DNA of 24,106 nt from assembly GCA_040006755.1 (NCBI GenBank), contig JBDTWJ010000039.1, forward strand, positions 1 through 24,106. Direction: 5' to 3'. Shown here in pieces: positions 1 to 6,858 of this stretch; the stretch's first letter is position 1, and every line of letters starts with the position of its first letter. The translations under genes and the position numbers were made by a program. Source of the stretch: JAENVT01 sp040006755 (lineage in GTDB: Bacteria; Actinomycetota; Acidimicrobiia; Acidimicrobiales; Ilumatobacteraceae). The notes beneath the pieces are model-generated. The model searched no databases and was not told where the DNA came from. It saw only the letters and a program-made list of their open reading frames with translations.

Positions 1-700
1 CGGTGCGGATGTCGATGTTCTTCTTCTTGAAGCTGCGCACGACGACGTTGGCGACGTCGCTGTCGAGGCCAGGAAGGATCTTGGGGAGCCCTTCGAGAAT
101 GGTCACCTGCGAGCCGAGGTCGGCGAACGTGCTGGCGAATTCGCACCCGATCGCACCGCCACCGATGACAACGACGCGACCGGGAACGTAGTCGAGCATC
201 AACACCTCGTCGCTCGTCATCACCGGCCCGTCGGGTTCGAACCCCGGGATGGTGCGCGGCACCGAACCTGCGGCCAGGATCACGTTCTTGCCGCGGATCT
301 GCGTCGTGCCGTCGGGACCGGTCACGGTAACCGTGCGATCTGCGCCAAGCGTGCCGACGCCATCGAGGACGGTGATCTTCTTCGACTTCATGAATCCGAC
401 GAGGCTCTTGACGATGCCGTCGACGAGCTTCTGTTTGCGGGCCTGTGCCGTGACGAAGTTGACGACCGGCGCGCTGGACTCAATGCCGAATTCTGCGGCG
501 TGGGCGACATGCCGATGCACGGCAGCAGTCTCGAGGAACGCCTTCGCCGGGATGCAGCCCCGGTTGAGGCACGTGCCCCCCATCTCTGCTTGCTCGATGA
601 TGGCAACGTTGAGACCAGCGGATGTGGCATATAGAGCTGCGCCGTATCCGCCGGGACCACCGCCGATCACGACGAGATCAAATTCGGTTGCGGGCTCCAT
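1..700 (-). CDS. lpd: Dihydrolipoamide dehydrogenase (E3), 3' end cut by window edge
   Basis: This is the N-terminal 233 codons of a class I pyridine nucleotide-disulfide oxidoreductase; the reading frame is open to base 2. The N-terminal FAD-binding motif is VVIGGGPGGYGAA (residues 10-22). The redox-active disulfide is GGTCLNRGCIPAK (Cys44 and Cys49), the form typical of lipoamide dehydrogenase. The NAD-binding motif VVVIGGGAIGCEFA begins near residue 178. The family reoxidises dihydrolipoamide in pyruvate/2-oxoglutarate dehydrogenase complexes and passes electrons to NAD+ in the cytoplasm. The start is ATG at 700, preceded by GGAG at a 6-nt gap. The upstream gene on the same strand ends 66 bp away. 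The C-terminal His-Glu active-site pair lies outside the window, so mercuric reductase or mycothione reductase cannot be fully excluded, but the CLNRGC form argues for Lpd. Confidence 0.95.
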   Translation of the reverse strand, partial: MEPATEFDLVVIGGGPGGYGAALYATSAGLNVAIIEQAEMGGTCLNRGCIPAKAFLETAAVHRHVAHAAEFGIESSAPVVNFVTAQARKQKLVDGIVKSLVGFMKSKKITVLDGVGTLGADRTVTVTGPDGTTQIRGKNVILAAGSVPRTIPGFEPDGPVMTSDEVLMLDYVPGRVVVIGGGAIGCEFASTFADLGSQVTILEGLPKILPGLDSDVANVVVRSFKKKNIDIRT

Positions 701-766
701 GGTGGCTCCGTGACGTGTGTGAGTCGGCCAAAAAGTTGATGTGAAATTCGACGGCCACGGTAGCCC

Positions 767-1189
767 CTAATCGGCCTGAGCGAGCACCCATCGCAGCTGT
801 TGGTCTGCCCGGTGAAAGATCAGCTGTCGCGACGTTCCCTGCATGCCACTGGTAGCGAATGTCAGCGAACACTCGGCCGTGGCCGCCGCGATTCCATCAC
901 AGCTCGACGATGTGATGGCGAGCACTTTGCCTGGGCCGACGAGCGTGAAACCGTCGAGTCCCTCAAGATCGTCGGTTCCGCCGACGCGCACCACCGCAAC
1001 GAGGTCGCTGTCGTGAACCGTTGACGAAAGCAGTTCGACAGTGACGTCTCCAGCCTTGCCGGGCTCGCCAGCCGCGAGCAATTTCGCGGTCTGCTCCTGT
1101 CCGCCGACGCGCAGCAGTTGGATACCGCCCGCGAGGAGAATGACGAGTCCGCAGCCAATTGCGAGCAGCAGCAGGGTCCTGGTGCGCAT
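767..1189 (-). CDS. Small signal-anchored exported protein, function unknown
   Basis: The product is 140 aa. An N-terminal hydrophobic helix (about residues 4-26, after MRTRT) looks like an uncleaved signal anchor or signal peptide and is followed by a small extracytoplasmic domain. Two cysteines lie close together in that domain (SSSCDG and AECSLTF) and could form a disulfide. I do not recognise a family. The start is the ATG at 1189; a TAACCT box ends 9 nt upstream on the same strand, so the mRNA would have at most a very short leader. The gene diverges from the thioredoxin-like lipoprotein across only 34 bp, which suggests shared control. The link to redox folding is inference from position only. 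Confidence 0.75.
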   Translation of the reverse strand: MRTRTLLLLAIGCGLVILLAGGIQLLRVGGQEQTAKLLAAGEPGKAGDVTVELLSSTVHDSDLVAVVRVGGTDDLEGLDGFTLVGPGKVLAITSSSCDGIAAATAECSLTFATSGMQGTSRQLIFHRADQQLRWVLAQAD

Positions 1190-1198
1190 GGAATCGCC

Positions 1199-1223
1199 AG
1201 GTTATGGGCGCTAGCGTGCTCCC
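1199..1223. promoter_or_regulatory. Compact divergent promoter with facing -10 boxes
   Basis: The 34 bp between the start codons at 1189 (-) and 1224 (+) holds two -10-like boxes. TAGCGT at 1212-1217 lies exactly 6 nt before the GTG at 1224, the spacing expected for a leaderless transcript. On the other strand TAACCT (plus-strand 1199-1204) lies 9 nt before the ATG at 1189. There is no Shine-Dalgarno sequence before the GTG. The boxes are seen directly; promoter activity is inferred. Confidence 0.55.
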
Positions 1224-1793
1224 GTGCAGCGACGTGCGGGATACCTGTTGCTGTGCACCCTGGCAGTCGTCGGATTGTCAGCGTGCGGAGACTCAGCATC
1301 GTCATCCGATTCGCCAGACCGACAGTCCACCTCCTCGATTCCCGCCACACCGTCCAGCGATGCCGATCCCAACGCGGCCGCCGTGCCCGACGCGTTGGCG
1401 TTCTCAGCACCTGGGGTTGGCGGTGGAACAATCGATCTTGCCGCCTACGCGGGCAAGCCGGTGCTGCTGTGGTTCTGGGCACCCACTTGAGTCACCTGCA
1501 ACCATGAAGCCCCTTCGGTCGAAGCGGCAAGCAAGCGGTGGGCCGGCAAGGTTCAGTTCGTTGGGGTCGCGTGGTATGGCGACGACTCCTCGTTCCAGGG
1601 GTTCGTCGACAAGCACCACCTGACCTTCCCGCAGATCAGCGACGATCCAGGCGCGGTGTTTGCGCGATTCGACGTGCCGTATCAGCCGGCGATGGCAATC
1701 GTCGACGTGGCTGGCGAGATACATCTGTCGTTGGGCGCGGTCGACGAGTCGACCCTCGACGCAGCGTTGGAGGCGGCGCTAGCCGCCCGGTGA
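1224..1793 (+). CDS. Thioredoxin-like (DsbE/MPT53-type) lipoprotein with selenocysteine (UxxC) active site
   Basis: One continuous frame of 189 codons runs from GTG at 1224 to TGA at 1791 and is interrupted only by an in-frame TGA at 1488-1490. The protein starts with a lipoprotein signal (lipobox LSAC, Cys21), then a Ser/Pro/Asp linker, then a thioredoxin fold. The active site reads FWAPT-U89-VTC92-NHEAP, so the TGA replaces the first Cys of CxxC. The downstream sequence (KVQFVGVAWYGD, FVDKHHLTFPQI, VPYQPAMAIVD with cis-Pro155) matches the secreted DsbE/MPT53 family, which forms or exchanges disulfides outside the membrane. A SECIS-like hairpin follows the TGA. The start fits the leaderless TAGCGT-N6-GTG pattern. 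The gene converges 5 bp from a cysteine-containing exported protein. Alternatives are a nonsense mutation or a sequencing error (TGC to TGA); the exact placement at the catalytic position and the intact remainder argue against decay. Confidence 0.88.
1491..1540 (+). promoter_or_regulatory. Candidate bacterial SECIS element
   Basis: Just after the in-frame TGA (1488-1490) lies a hairpin. Its upper stem is CTTC (1513-1516) paired with GAAG (1521-1524), closing a GGTC loop at 1517-1520. Below a C-C mismatch (1512/1525), GCC (1509-1511) pairs with GGC (1526-1528). A lower stem can form between CACC (1493-1496) and GGTG (1537-1540), with TGC (1497-1499) pairing GCA (1531-1533). The loop starts 26 nt after the TGA, within the 16-37 nt range reported for bacterial SECIS elements. 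The GGUC loop equals the SelB-contacting loop sequence of the E. coli fdhF SECIS as I recall it. The pairing was drawn by hand and not folded by software. Confidence 0.7.
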
Positions 1794-1798
1794 TCCGG

Positions 1799-3625
1799 CT
1801 ACGACGAGGCGCACTCGAAGACGCGGTCGGTGTAGTCGGGATCGGTGACGTTGTACCAGTTGCGCCCTTCCAGGCAGTCGGGTCGCGACAACTCATACGG
1901 AAGTTCGAACTCCGAGATCGTCCCATCGGCAACGTACTTCTGGAAGCAAGGAGCGGCTTCGGTCGCCATCGCCGTGAAGTCGGAATCGCCGAGGCTGTAG
2001 ACCTCACCGTTCCAGTACAGCTCGCCGACGCCGCATTCATCGAATCTGTAGTAGGCCGCGACGAACGTCGGATCGATCGAGCCATCGTCGATGCCGGCCG
2101 CGATACACGACGAGTAGGCGGAGAACTCGACTTGGTCGAAGCAGGCGTCGAAGCCGCTGACGTCACCCTCACCGATATCGACTGTCGCCTCGTCGGTCCT
2201 CGTGCCGCCGATGCCCATGATGTCGGCCAAGGTGAAGGACTCCGCAGCCTTCTTGACTCCATCGATGATGTCGGTCAACTCGTTCTTGTCGAGTGCGGAC
2301 AGGACCGCGTTCACGATGTCGGTGTACGTGCCGATCGGGCTGACGAACCATTTGCCGTTGACCTGTTGCACGGTGATACCGACTGGTTTCATGTCGGAGA
2401 ATGCAGCCTGCACGGTCGCGACGAGTGCCTTGAGATCCTCGTTGTCACCGAGTCCCATTGCGTCGATGGCTGAATCGATCGACTTTCCGGCTTCGCACGT
2501 ATCGGTCGTGGAGTCCTTCGTTGTCACGACCGTGCAGCCATCCGTGGACTTCACGGTGACTTCTGCACCGTCGGCACTCGCCGTCATCGAAAATTCATCG
2601 ATGGCGACGCTGCGACGCTCGCCGTCGCCGGTCACGGTGTACTTGGTGTCCGAGAACGCGATCTTGGCACCCATGTCGTCGATCCCTGCCTGCGCCTCGT
2701 CGAGGAAGGCTGGCGCGTATCGTTGCAGTGCTTCCGCTTCGTTGGGGTTGAGCGCGGCGATGAGCGCCTCGAGGTCGAGGTCGGCGACCGCATCGAAAAT
2801 GGCCTGCACGGCACCCTCGGCGGTGTCGGCGCCACGCGCCACCACGCCCGTATCGGGGATGTCGTATGCATCGGCGCGGGCGTTCTCGGCGATCGAGTAG
2901 AAGGCGCTGAGGTACCAGCGCCCGTCGTGCTTCACGGCTGCGAGCTTCCAATCGACGTCAGCTTCCCCCGGCTCGCTGTTGAGGTCGGGACGGTCGCCGC
3001 CGAATGCTTCGTCGATCACGAGGTCGCCGATCGGCACCTGTTCACCGTCGACACTCGCAGTGCCCAACGCGGTGATGCGAATGTCGGACACATCGTCGAC
3101 ATTGGTCGCGGTCGTCTCGACTTCCACATTGTCGAACACGAGGTCGATCCCGCTGAACTTGTCGAGGCTCGCCGTGTCGGCGGCGACTTCGAGGCGCTTC
3201 AGGTTGTCGACCAGATCGATGAGCGGCTGACGCATCGTGTCGCGCTCGCCGGGCAGCAACAGATCAACGACGCCGAGCGCGTCCTCGGCACCCAGTGCAT
3301 CCATGAGGCGCGTGCCGACCTCGGTGGGATTGGAGGCACCACCTTCGTCACCCGCGACGATCCTGCTGACAGCGAACCCGCCTGCACCGAGGAGCGCGAT
3401 GACGGCGATCATTCCACCGACGACTTTTCCCTTACTGCGCTTGCCGGTCGTGTCGGTCGGTACCACCGTGGCGAGTGGCGCGCCGTCTTGTACACCAAGC
3501 GGTTGCGGCCCGAACGGGGGCGATGAGACACCCACAGCCGGCGGCGGCAGCACGGGTGGTCCACTGGCCGGAGGAGCCTCCGGCCGTGGTGCTTCGAACG
3601 TGCTTCCGTCGTCATTGGTGGTCAC
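1799..3625 (-). CDS. Membrane-anchored protein with duplicated extracytoplasmic domain and Cys-rich C-terminus
   Basis: The product is 608 aa and I recognise no named family. Residues 1-60 are Pro-rich and cytoplasmic, followed by a basic patch (GKRSKGK) and one membrane helix (about 68-90). The large outer part contains two similar modules, one starting near TRLMDALGAEDALGVVDLLL and one near VQAIFDAVADLDLEALIAAL. Each has a helical start followed by strand-rich sequence. The C-terminal third (from FDACFDQVEF) has six cysteines, and two more lie in the second module (DGCTVV, DTCEAG), giving eight outside the membrane. The start is GTG at 3625 with GAAAGG about 8 nt upstream. It converges on the UxxC thioredoxin-like gene with a 5-bp gap. 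Serving as a substrate of that enzyme is inference. Confidence 0.85.
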   Translation of the reverse strand: MTTNDDGSTFEAPRPEAPPASGPPVLPPPAVGVSSPPFGPQPLGVQDGAPLATVVPTDTTGKRSKGKVVGGMIAVIALLGAGGFAVSRIVAGDEGGASNPTEVGTRLMDALGAEDALGVVDLLLPGERDTMRQPLIDLVDNLKRLEVAADTASLDKFSGIDLVFDNVEVETTATNVDDVSDIRITALGTASVDGEQVPIGDLVIDEAFGGDRPDLNSEPGEADVDWKLAAVKHDGRWYLSAFYSIAENARADAYDIPDTGVVARGADTAEGAVQAIFDAVADLDLEALIAALNPNEAEALQRYAPAFLDEAQAGIDDMGAKIAFSDTKYTVTGDGERRSVAIDEFSMTASADGAEVTVKSTDGCTVVTTKDSTTDTCEAGKSIDSAIDAMGLGDNEDLKALVATVQAAFSDMKPVGITVQQVNGKWFVSPIGTYTDIVNAVLSALDKNELTDIIDGVKKAAESFTLADIMGIGGTRTDEATVDIGEGDVSGFDACFDQVEFSAYSSCIAAGIDDGSIDPTFVAAYYRFDECGVGELYWNGEVYSLGDSDFTAMATEAAPCFQKYVADGTISEFELPYELSRPDCLEGRNWYNVTDPDYTDRVFECASS

Positions 3626-3701
3626 AGAAGATGCCTTTCGCCGGAACCTGGTTCACCAAGATATCGGCCGCGAGTTACCCGACCTGAACACTTGAACAAG
3701 A

Positions 3702-3730
3702 CGCCCCTTGGGGCGACATACATTGTGCGA
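3702..3730 (+). promoter_or_regulatory. Leaderless promoter with adjacent inverted repeat
   Basis: TACATT at 3719-3724 lies exactly 6 nt before ATG 3731, and no Shine-Dalgarno sequence precedes that ATG. This supports a leaderless mRNA starting at or next to the A of the start codon. Just upstream, CGCCCC-TT-GGGGCG (3702-3715) is a 6-bp inverted repeat in the spacer region, where it could act as an operator. Regulator unknown. Confidence 0.5.
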
Positions 3731-4627
3731 ATGCGCATCCTCATCTCGGGCGCCAGCGGCCTGATCGGCTCGGCGTTGAGCAACCACCTGTCGGGCGACG
3801 GCCACACGGTGCTGCGATTGGTTCGGCGCGACGCGAAGGCCGGAGAGTTCACGTGGGATCCGTCCGCCGGCAAGCTCGACCCAGCGGCATTCGACGGCTG
3901 CGACGCGGTCATCAACTTGTCGGGCGCCGGCATCGGCGACAAGCGGTGGACCGACGACTACAAGGCCCAGCTGATGTCGAGTCGTTTGCAAGCCACCGAA
4001 CTGCTCGCGACCACCATCGCCGCGCTCGACGAGTTGCCTTCGGTCTTCCTCTCCGGTTCTGCGGTCGGCTGGTACGGGGATCGAGGAGATGAACGGCTCG
4101 ACGAGCTCTCCGTGCCAGGAAGCGATTTCCTCAGCGACCTCTGTCAGCGATGGGAGGCGGCCACGCTGGTGGCCGAGAAGGCTGGAGTTCGGACGGTCCA
4201 TCTGCGCACCGGTGTCGTGCTGTCCGCGAAGGGTGGCGCGCTGAAGAAGCAACTACCGCTGTTCAAGCTCGGACTCGGTGGACGGTTCGGTAGCGGCCAC
4301 CAGTGGCAGAGCTGGATCTCGATCGACGACGAGGTCGGTGCCATCGCCCATCTCCTGTCCGCTGAGATCTGCGGACCCGTCAACCTCACGGCGCCGGAAC
4401 CGGTGACGAACCTCGAGTTCACGACCACGCTCGCCAAGGTCTTGCACCGGCCTGCGGTGCTGCCGGTGCCAATGTTCGGGCCCAAGCTCATGCTCGGCGG
4501 GGAGCTCGTCGAGTCGCTGCTGCTCTCGAGTCAACGGGTGGTGCCGACGGCGCTGCAGCGCAGCGCGTACGAGTTCCATCACCCCACGTTGGAGGCTGCG
4601 CTGCGCGACATCCTCCACCGTACGTAG
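3731..4627 (+). CDS. TIGR01777-family NAD-dependent epimerase/dehydratase (YfcH/SDR39U1-like)
   Basis: The product is 298 aa. It begins MRILISGASGLIGSALSNHL, the Rossmann motif GxSGxIG of atypical/extended SDR proteins. The body shows the hallmarks of the TIGR01777 group: the segment VINLSGAGIGDKRWTDDYK, the active-site-like region SGSAVGWYGDRGDE, HLRTGVVLSAKGGALKK, and QSWISIDDEVGAIAHLL. Length fits the family, which runs near 300 aa. The true substrate of this widespread cytoplasmic family is not known. The frame can be extended upstream to a TTG at 3692, but the ATG at 3731 gives the canonical N-terminus and has a leaderless-type promoter. It converges with the VOC gene, 7 bp apart. Confidence 0.92.
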   Translation: MRILISGASGLIGSALSNHLSGDGHTVLRLVRRDAKAGEFTWDPSAGKLDPAAFDGCDAVINLSGAGIGDKRWTDDYKAQLMSSRLQATELLATTIAALDELPSVFLSGSAVGWYGDRGDERLDELSVPGSDFLSDLCQRWEAATLVAEKAGVRTVHLRTGVVLSAKGGALKKQLPLFKLGLGGRFGSGHQWQSWISIDDEVGAIAHLLSAEICGPVNLTAPEPVTNLEFTTTLAKVLHRPAVLPVPMFGPKLMLGGELVESLLLSSQRVVPTALQRSAYEFHHPTLEAALRDILHRT

Positions 4628-4634
4628 CAAGCGG

Positions 4635-5102
4635 TTACTGATCCGCGGTGTCGACCGCTGCCCATCGCGCGAGTTCTGCATCGAGATCGAGCCGCTCCGT
4701 CGACGGGCTTGTCGGCCAGTTCTCTCTCGGCACCGCCCACATCACCTCGAACTCGATGCCATCAGGATCTTTCGCGTACAGGCTCTTGCTGGCGCCGTGG
4801 TCGCTCTCGCCCACGAGCGATCCCGCGGCCAAGAGCTTGGTTCGTAGCGTCGCGAGGTCTTCGATGGTGTTGACCTGCCAAGCCAAGTGGTACAGACCTG
4901 GCGACTGTGGCGCAGGCTGTGGACGGTCGCCAACGGTGAACACGCCAAGATCGTGGTCATTGGTCGATCCGTCGGCACGAAGGAAGATCGCCTGACCTCC
5001 CATGTCTGCCACAACCTCGAAACCGAGGACCGTGGCGTAGAACTCGGAGCTGCGCTGGGCATCGCGGACCCAGAGCACCGCATGGTTCAGTCGTCTGATC
5101 AT
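4635..5102 (-). CDS. VOC (glyoxalase/bleomycin-resistance/extradiol dioxygenase) family protein
   Basis: The product is 155 aa with a full VOC double beta-alpha-beta-beta-beta fold pattern. The first module is LNHAVLWVRDAQRSSEFYATVLGF. The second begins GLYHLAWQVNTIEDLATLRT and ends KDPDGIEFEVMW. His7, the His in GLYHLAW and the Glu in IEFEVMW are the likely metal ligands. The family covers glyoxalases, ring-cleaving dioxygenases and resistance proteins, and the substrate here cannot be read from sequence. The start at 5102 has AAGGGAG 7 nt upstream. It diverges from a MarR regulator gene across a palindrome, which suggests control by a small aromatic or electrophilic ligand (inference). Confidence 0.92.
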   Translation of the reverse strand: MIRRLNHAVLWVRDAQRSSEFYATVLGFEVVADMGGQAIFLRADGSTNDHDLGVFTVGDRPQPAPQSPGLYHLAWQVNTIEDLATLRTKLLAAGSLVGESDHGASKSLYAKDPDGIEFEVMWAVPRENWPTSPSTERLDLDAELARWAAVDTADQ

Positions 5103-5129
5103 CGTGTGTCTCCCTTGTCATGCCGACAG

Positions 5130-5139
5130 ATACATGTAT
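5130..5139. promoter_or_regulatory. Palindromic operator between VOC and marR genes
   Basis: ATACATGTAT is a perfect 10-bp palindrome in the 136-bp divergent spacer, 28 bp upstream of the VOC start. It sits where the VOC promoter should lie. AT-rich short palindromes of this kind are usual MarR-family sites, so the neighbouring MarR protein is the natural candidate to bind it. Binding is inferred. Confidence 0.5.
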
Positions 5140-5226
5140 ACGTCCAACTCGATCCTGGTCTTGTCATCGAGCATAGTGCCATCTGACCATCACTTACTTG
5201 CGGACGCAACGTTCCGGGTCGTCCGA

Positions 5227-5238
5227 TACGCTGACGAC
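5227..5238 (+). promoter_or_regulatory. Leaderless-type -10 box for marR
   Basis: TACGCT (5227-5232) is followed by 6 nt and then ATG 5239. No Shine-Dalgarno sequence is seen. The frame is open upstream to 5104, but this box supports 5239 as the real start. Confidence 0.5.
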
Positions 5239-5697
5239 ATGTCAACGACGTGGCTATCGGCCAGCGAGATGCGCGCCTGGCGAAACTTCATCGAGTCGGT
5301 CAACTCCATGACGGCCGCGCTCGGCAGCGACCTGGTCCCCTTCGGTCTGACATTGGGCGACTACGAAGTCTTGGTCCGCCTGACCGAAGCCGACGATGAG
5401 AGGTTACGGATGTGCGACCTGGCAAGCGCCTTGCAACTGTCACCCAGCGGTCTCACACGTCGCCTCGACGGCCTCGTCTCCACCGGATTGGTGGAGCGGG
5501 TTGCCAGCCCATCGGATCGCCGCGTGATGTACGCCGCGCTGACGGCGAAGGGCCGCGCCAAGCTCGCCGAGGCAGCACCTGACCACGTGGCGAGCGTGCG
5601 AAAGCGGTTCTTGAAGGGCCTCACGCGCGACCAGGTCCGCGAGCTCGGCGACATCTTCGAGACGGTGCGAGGCAATCTCAGGGCGTGCCCAGAGTGA
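5239..5697 (+). CDS. MarR family transcriptional regulator
   Basis: The product is 152 aa. A winged helix-turn-helix is clear: LRMCDLASALQLSPSGLTRR (recognition helix), LDGLVSTGLVERVASPSDRR and the wing VMYAALTAKGRAKL. Flanking helices at both ends would form the dimer interface (AWRNFIESVNSMTAALG at the start, RKRFLKGLTRDQVRELGDIF at the end). Such proteins are dimeric repressors released by small ligands. It diverges from the VOC gene and is followed, with overlap, by argJ. The VOC gene is the likeliest target because of the palindrome in the shared spacer. A role in argJ control is possible but unusual. Confidence 0.92.
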   Translation: MSTTWLSASEMRAWRNFIESVNSMTAALGSDLVPFGLTLGDYEVLVRLTEADDERLRMCDLASALQLSPSGLTRRLDGLVSTGLVERVASPSDRRVMYAALTAKGRAKLAEAAPDHVASVRKRFLKGLTRDQVRELGDIFETVRGNLRACPE

Positions 5698-6845
5698 CCA
5701 AGCTTCCCACCGGGTTCCGGGCGTACGTCGCCAACGTCGGCATCAAGGACACCACCGACGATTTCGTGCTGGTCGCCACCGATGCACCCTGCGCGTCGGC
5801 GGGCATGTTCACCACCAGCAGCTTCGCCGGGGCCAGCGTGCTCGTCAGCCGCGAGCATCTGTCAACGCCCACGGCGCAGGCCGTCGTGGTGATTTCCAAG
5901 AACGCGAACGTCGCTACCGGCGCCGATGGCTTGGCCAACGCATGTGAGGTCGTTCGTGCTGTCGCGGGTTCGGTTGGTTGCGACGTCACCGACGTGCTGA
6001 TCGCTTCGACCGGCGTGATCGGTCGCCAGTACCCGATGGATCGCGTTCGGGCCGGGCTCGCAGCGATTCCGTCGACACTCCCCTGCACCGATGTCGCTCC
6101 GATTGCCGCAGGGATCATGACCACCGACACGGTTCCGAAGGTCGCCGAGGCCATCGTCGGTGATGCACGAATCGTCGGCGTGGCGAAGGGCGTTGGGATG
6201 ATCGAGCCGAACATGGCGACGATGATCACGCTGCTGCTCACCGATGCTGACATAGCGCCCGGCGACCTCGACCCGATCTTCAGGCGGGTGATCGATCGCA
6301 CGTTCAACTGCGTGTCGATCGATACCGACACATCGACCAGCGACACCGCGATCGTGATGGCCAGTGGCGCGGCAGGGGCGGTCGATCTCGATGCGTTCGA
6401 ACGAGGGCTCTACGACGTAGCCGTATCGCTGACGAAACAGGTAGCGCGCGATGGCGAGGGCGCGGAGAAGCTGATCGAGGTGATGGTCGATCAAGCGAGC
6501 TCGCCGAGTCAGGCGAAGCGCGTCGCCAAGGCGATCGTCAACTCACCGCTCGTCAAGACCGCAGTGCACGGCGCAGATCCGAATTGGGGGCGAGTTGCAA
6601 TGGCAATCGGTAAGTCGACGACGGCGGCCGAAGTCGATCAGTCACAGGTGATCATTCGCTTCGGCGATCAGGAGGTGTACCCGTCGTCGCTCGACGATGC
6701 GGGGCTCGATGCGTTGGCGACATACATGAGCGGCGACGAGATTTGCATTACCGCCGTGCTTGGCGCCGGCGACTCGTCGGCCACCGTGTGGGGATGCGAC
6801 CTGACCGATGGCTACGTTCGCATCAACGCCGACTACACGACCTAA
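5685..6845 (+). CDS. argJ: Bifunctional glutamate N-acetyltransferase / ornithine acetyltransferase
   Basis: The product is 386 aa, the usual ArgJ length. ArgJ transfers acetyl from N-acetylornithine to glutamate in arginine synthesis; bifunctional forms also use acetyl-CoA. The N-terminus (TKLPTGFRAYVANVGIK) is typical. The precursor cleaves itself before a conserved Thr; here the site is KGVGMIEPNMA-T179-MITLLL, so alpha and beta chains are expected. The C-terminal half keeps AVHGADPNWGR and the end DLTDGYVRINADYTT. The start is GTG 5685, overlapping marR by 13 bp; GTG 5694, with AGGG 8 nt upstream and a GTGA overlap, is an alternative. No other arg gene lies in the window, so this copy is apart from an argCJBD cluster here. 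Cytoplasmic. Confidence 0.96.
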   Translation: MPRVTKLPTGFRAYVANVGIKDTTDDFVLVATDAPCASAGMFTTSSFAGASVLVSREHLSTPTAQAVVVISKNANVATGADGLANACEVVRAVAGSVGCDVTDVLIASTGVIGRQYPMDRVRAGLAAIPSTLPCTDVAPIAAGIMTTDTVPKVAEAIVGDARIVGVAKGVGMIEPNMATMITLLLTDADIAPGDLDPIFRRVIDRTFNCVSIDTDTSTSDTAIVMASGAAGAVDLDAFERGLYDVAVSLTKQVARDGEGAEKLIEVMVDQASSPSQAKRVAKAIVNSPLVKTAVHGADPNWGRVAMAIGKSTTAAEVDQSQVIIRFGDQEVYPSSLDDAGLDALATYMSGDEICITAVLGAGDSSATVWGCDLTDGYVRINADYTT

Positions 6846-6858
6846 GTCAGGAATTGCG

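Noticed and set aside
1224..1490. A short 88-aa lipoprotein ending at the TGA, or a pseudogene
   Set aside because: The frame continues for 100 more codons with full thioredoxin-fold features, and the TGA falls on the catalytic Cys with a SECIS-like hairpin after it. Decay would not be so exact.
1538..2473. Open frame of 311 codons on the plus strand
   Set aside because: It crosses the end of the thioredoxin-like gene and lies antisense to the 608-aa gene. The Arg/Gly-rich product with no domain is a GC-rich shadow.
3692..3730. Upstream TTG start for the epimerase
   Set aside because: It would add 13 residues before the canonical MRILISG start and run through the promoter-like TACATT box.
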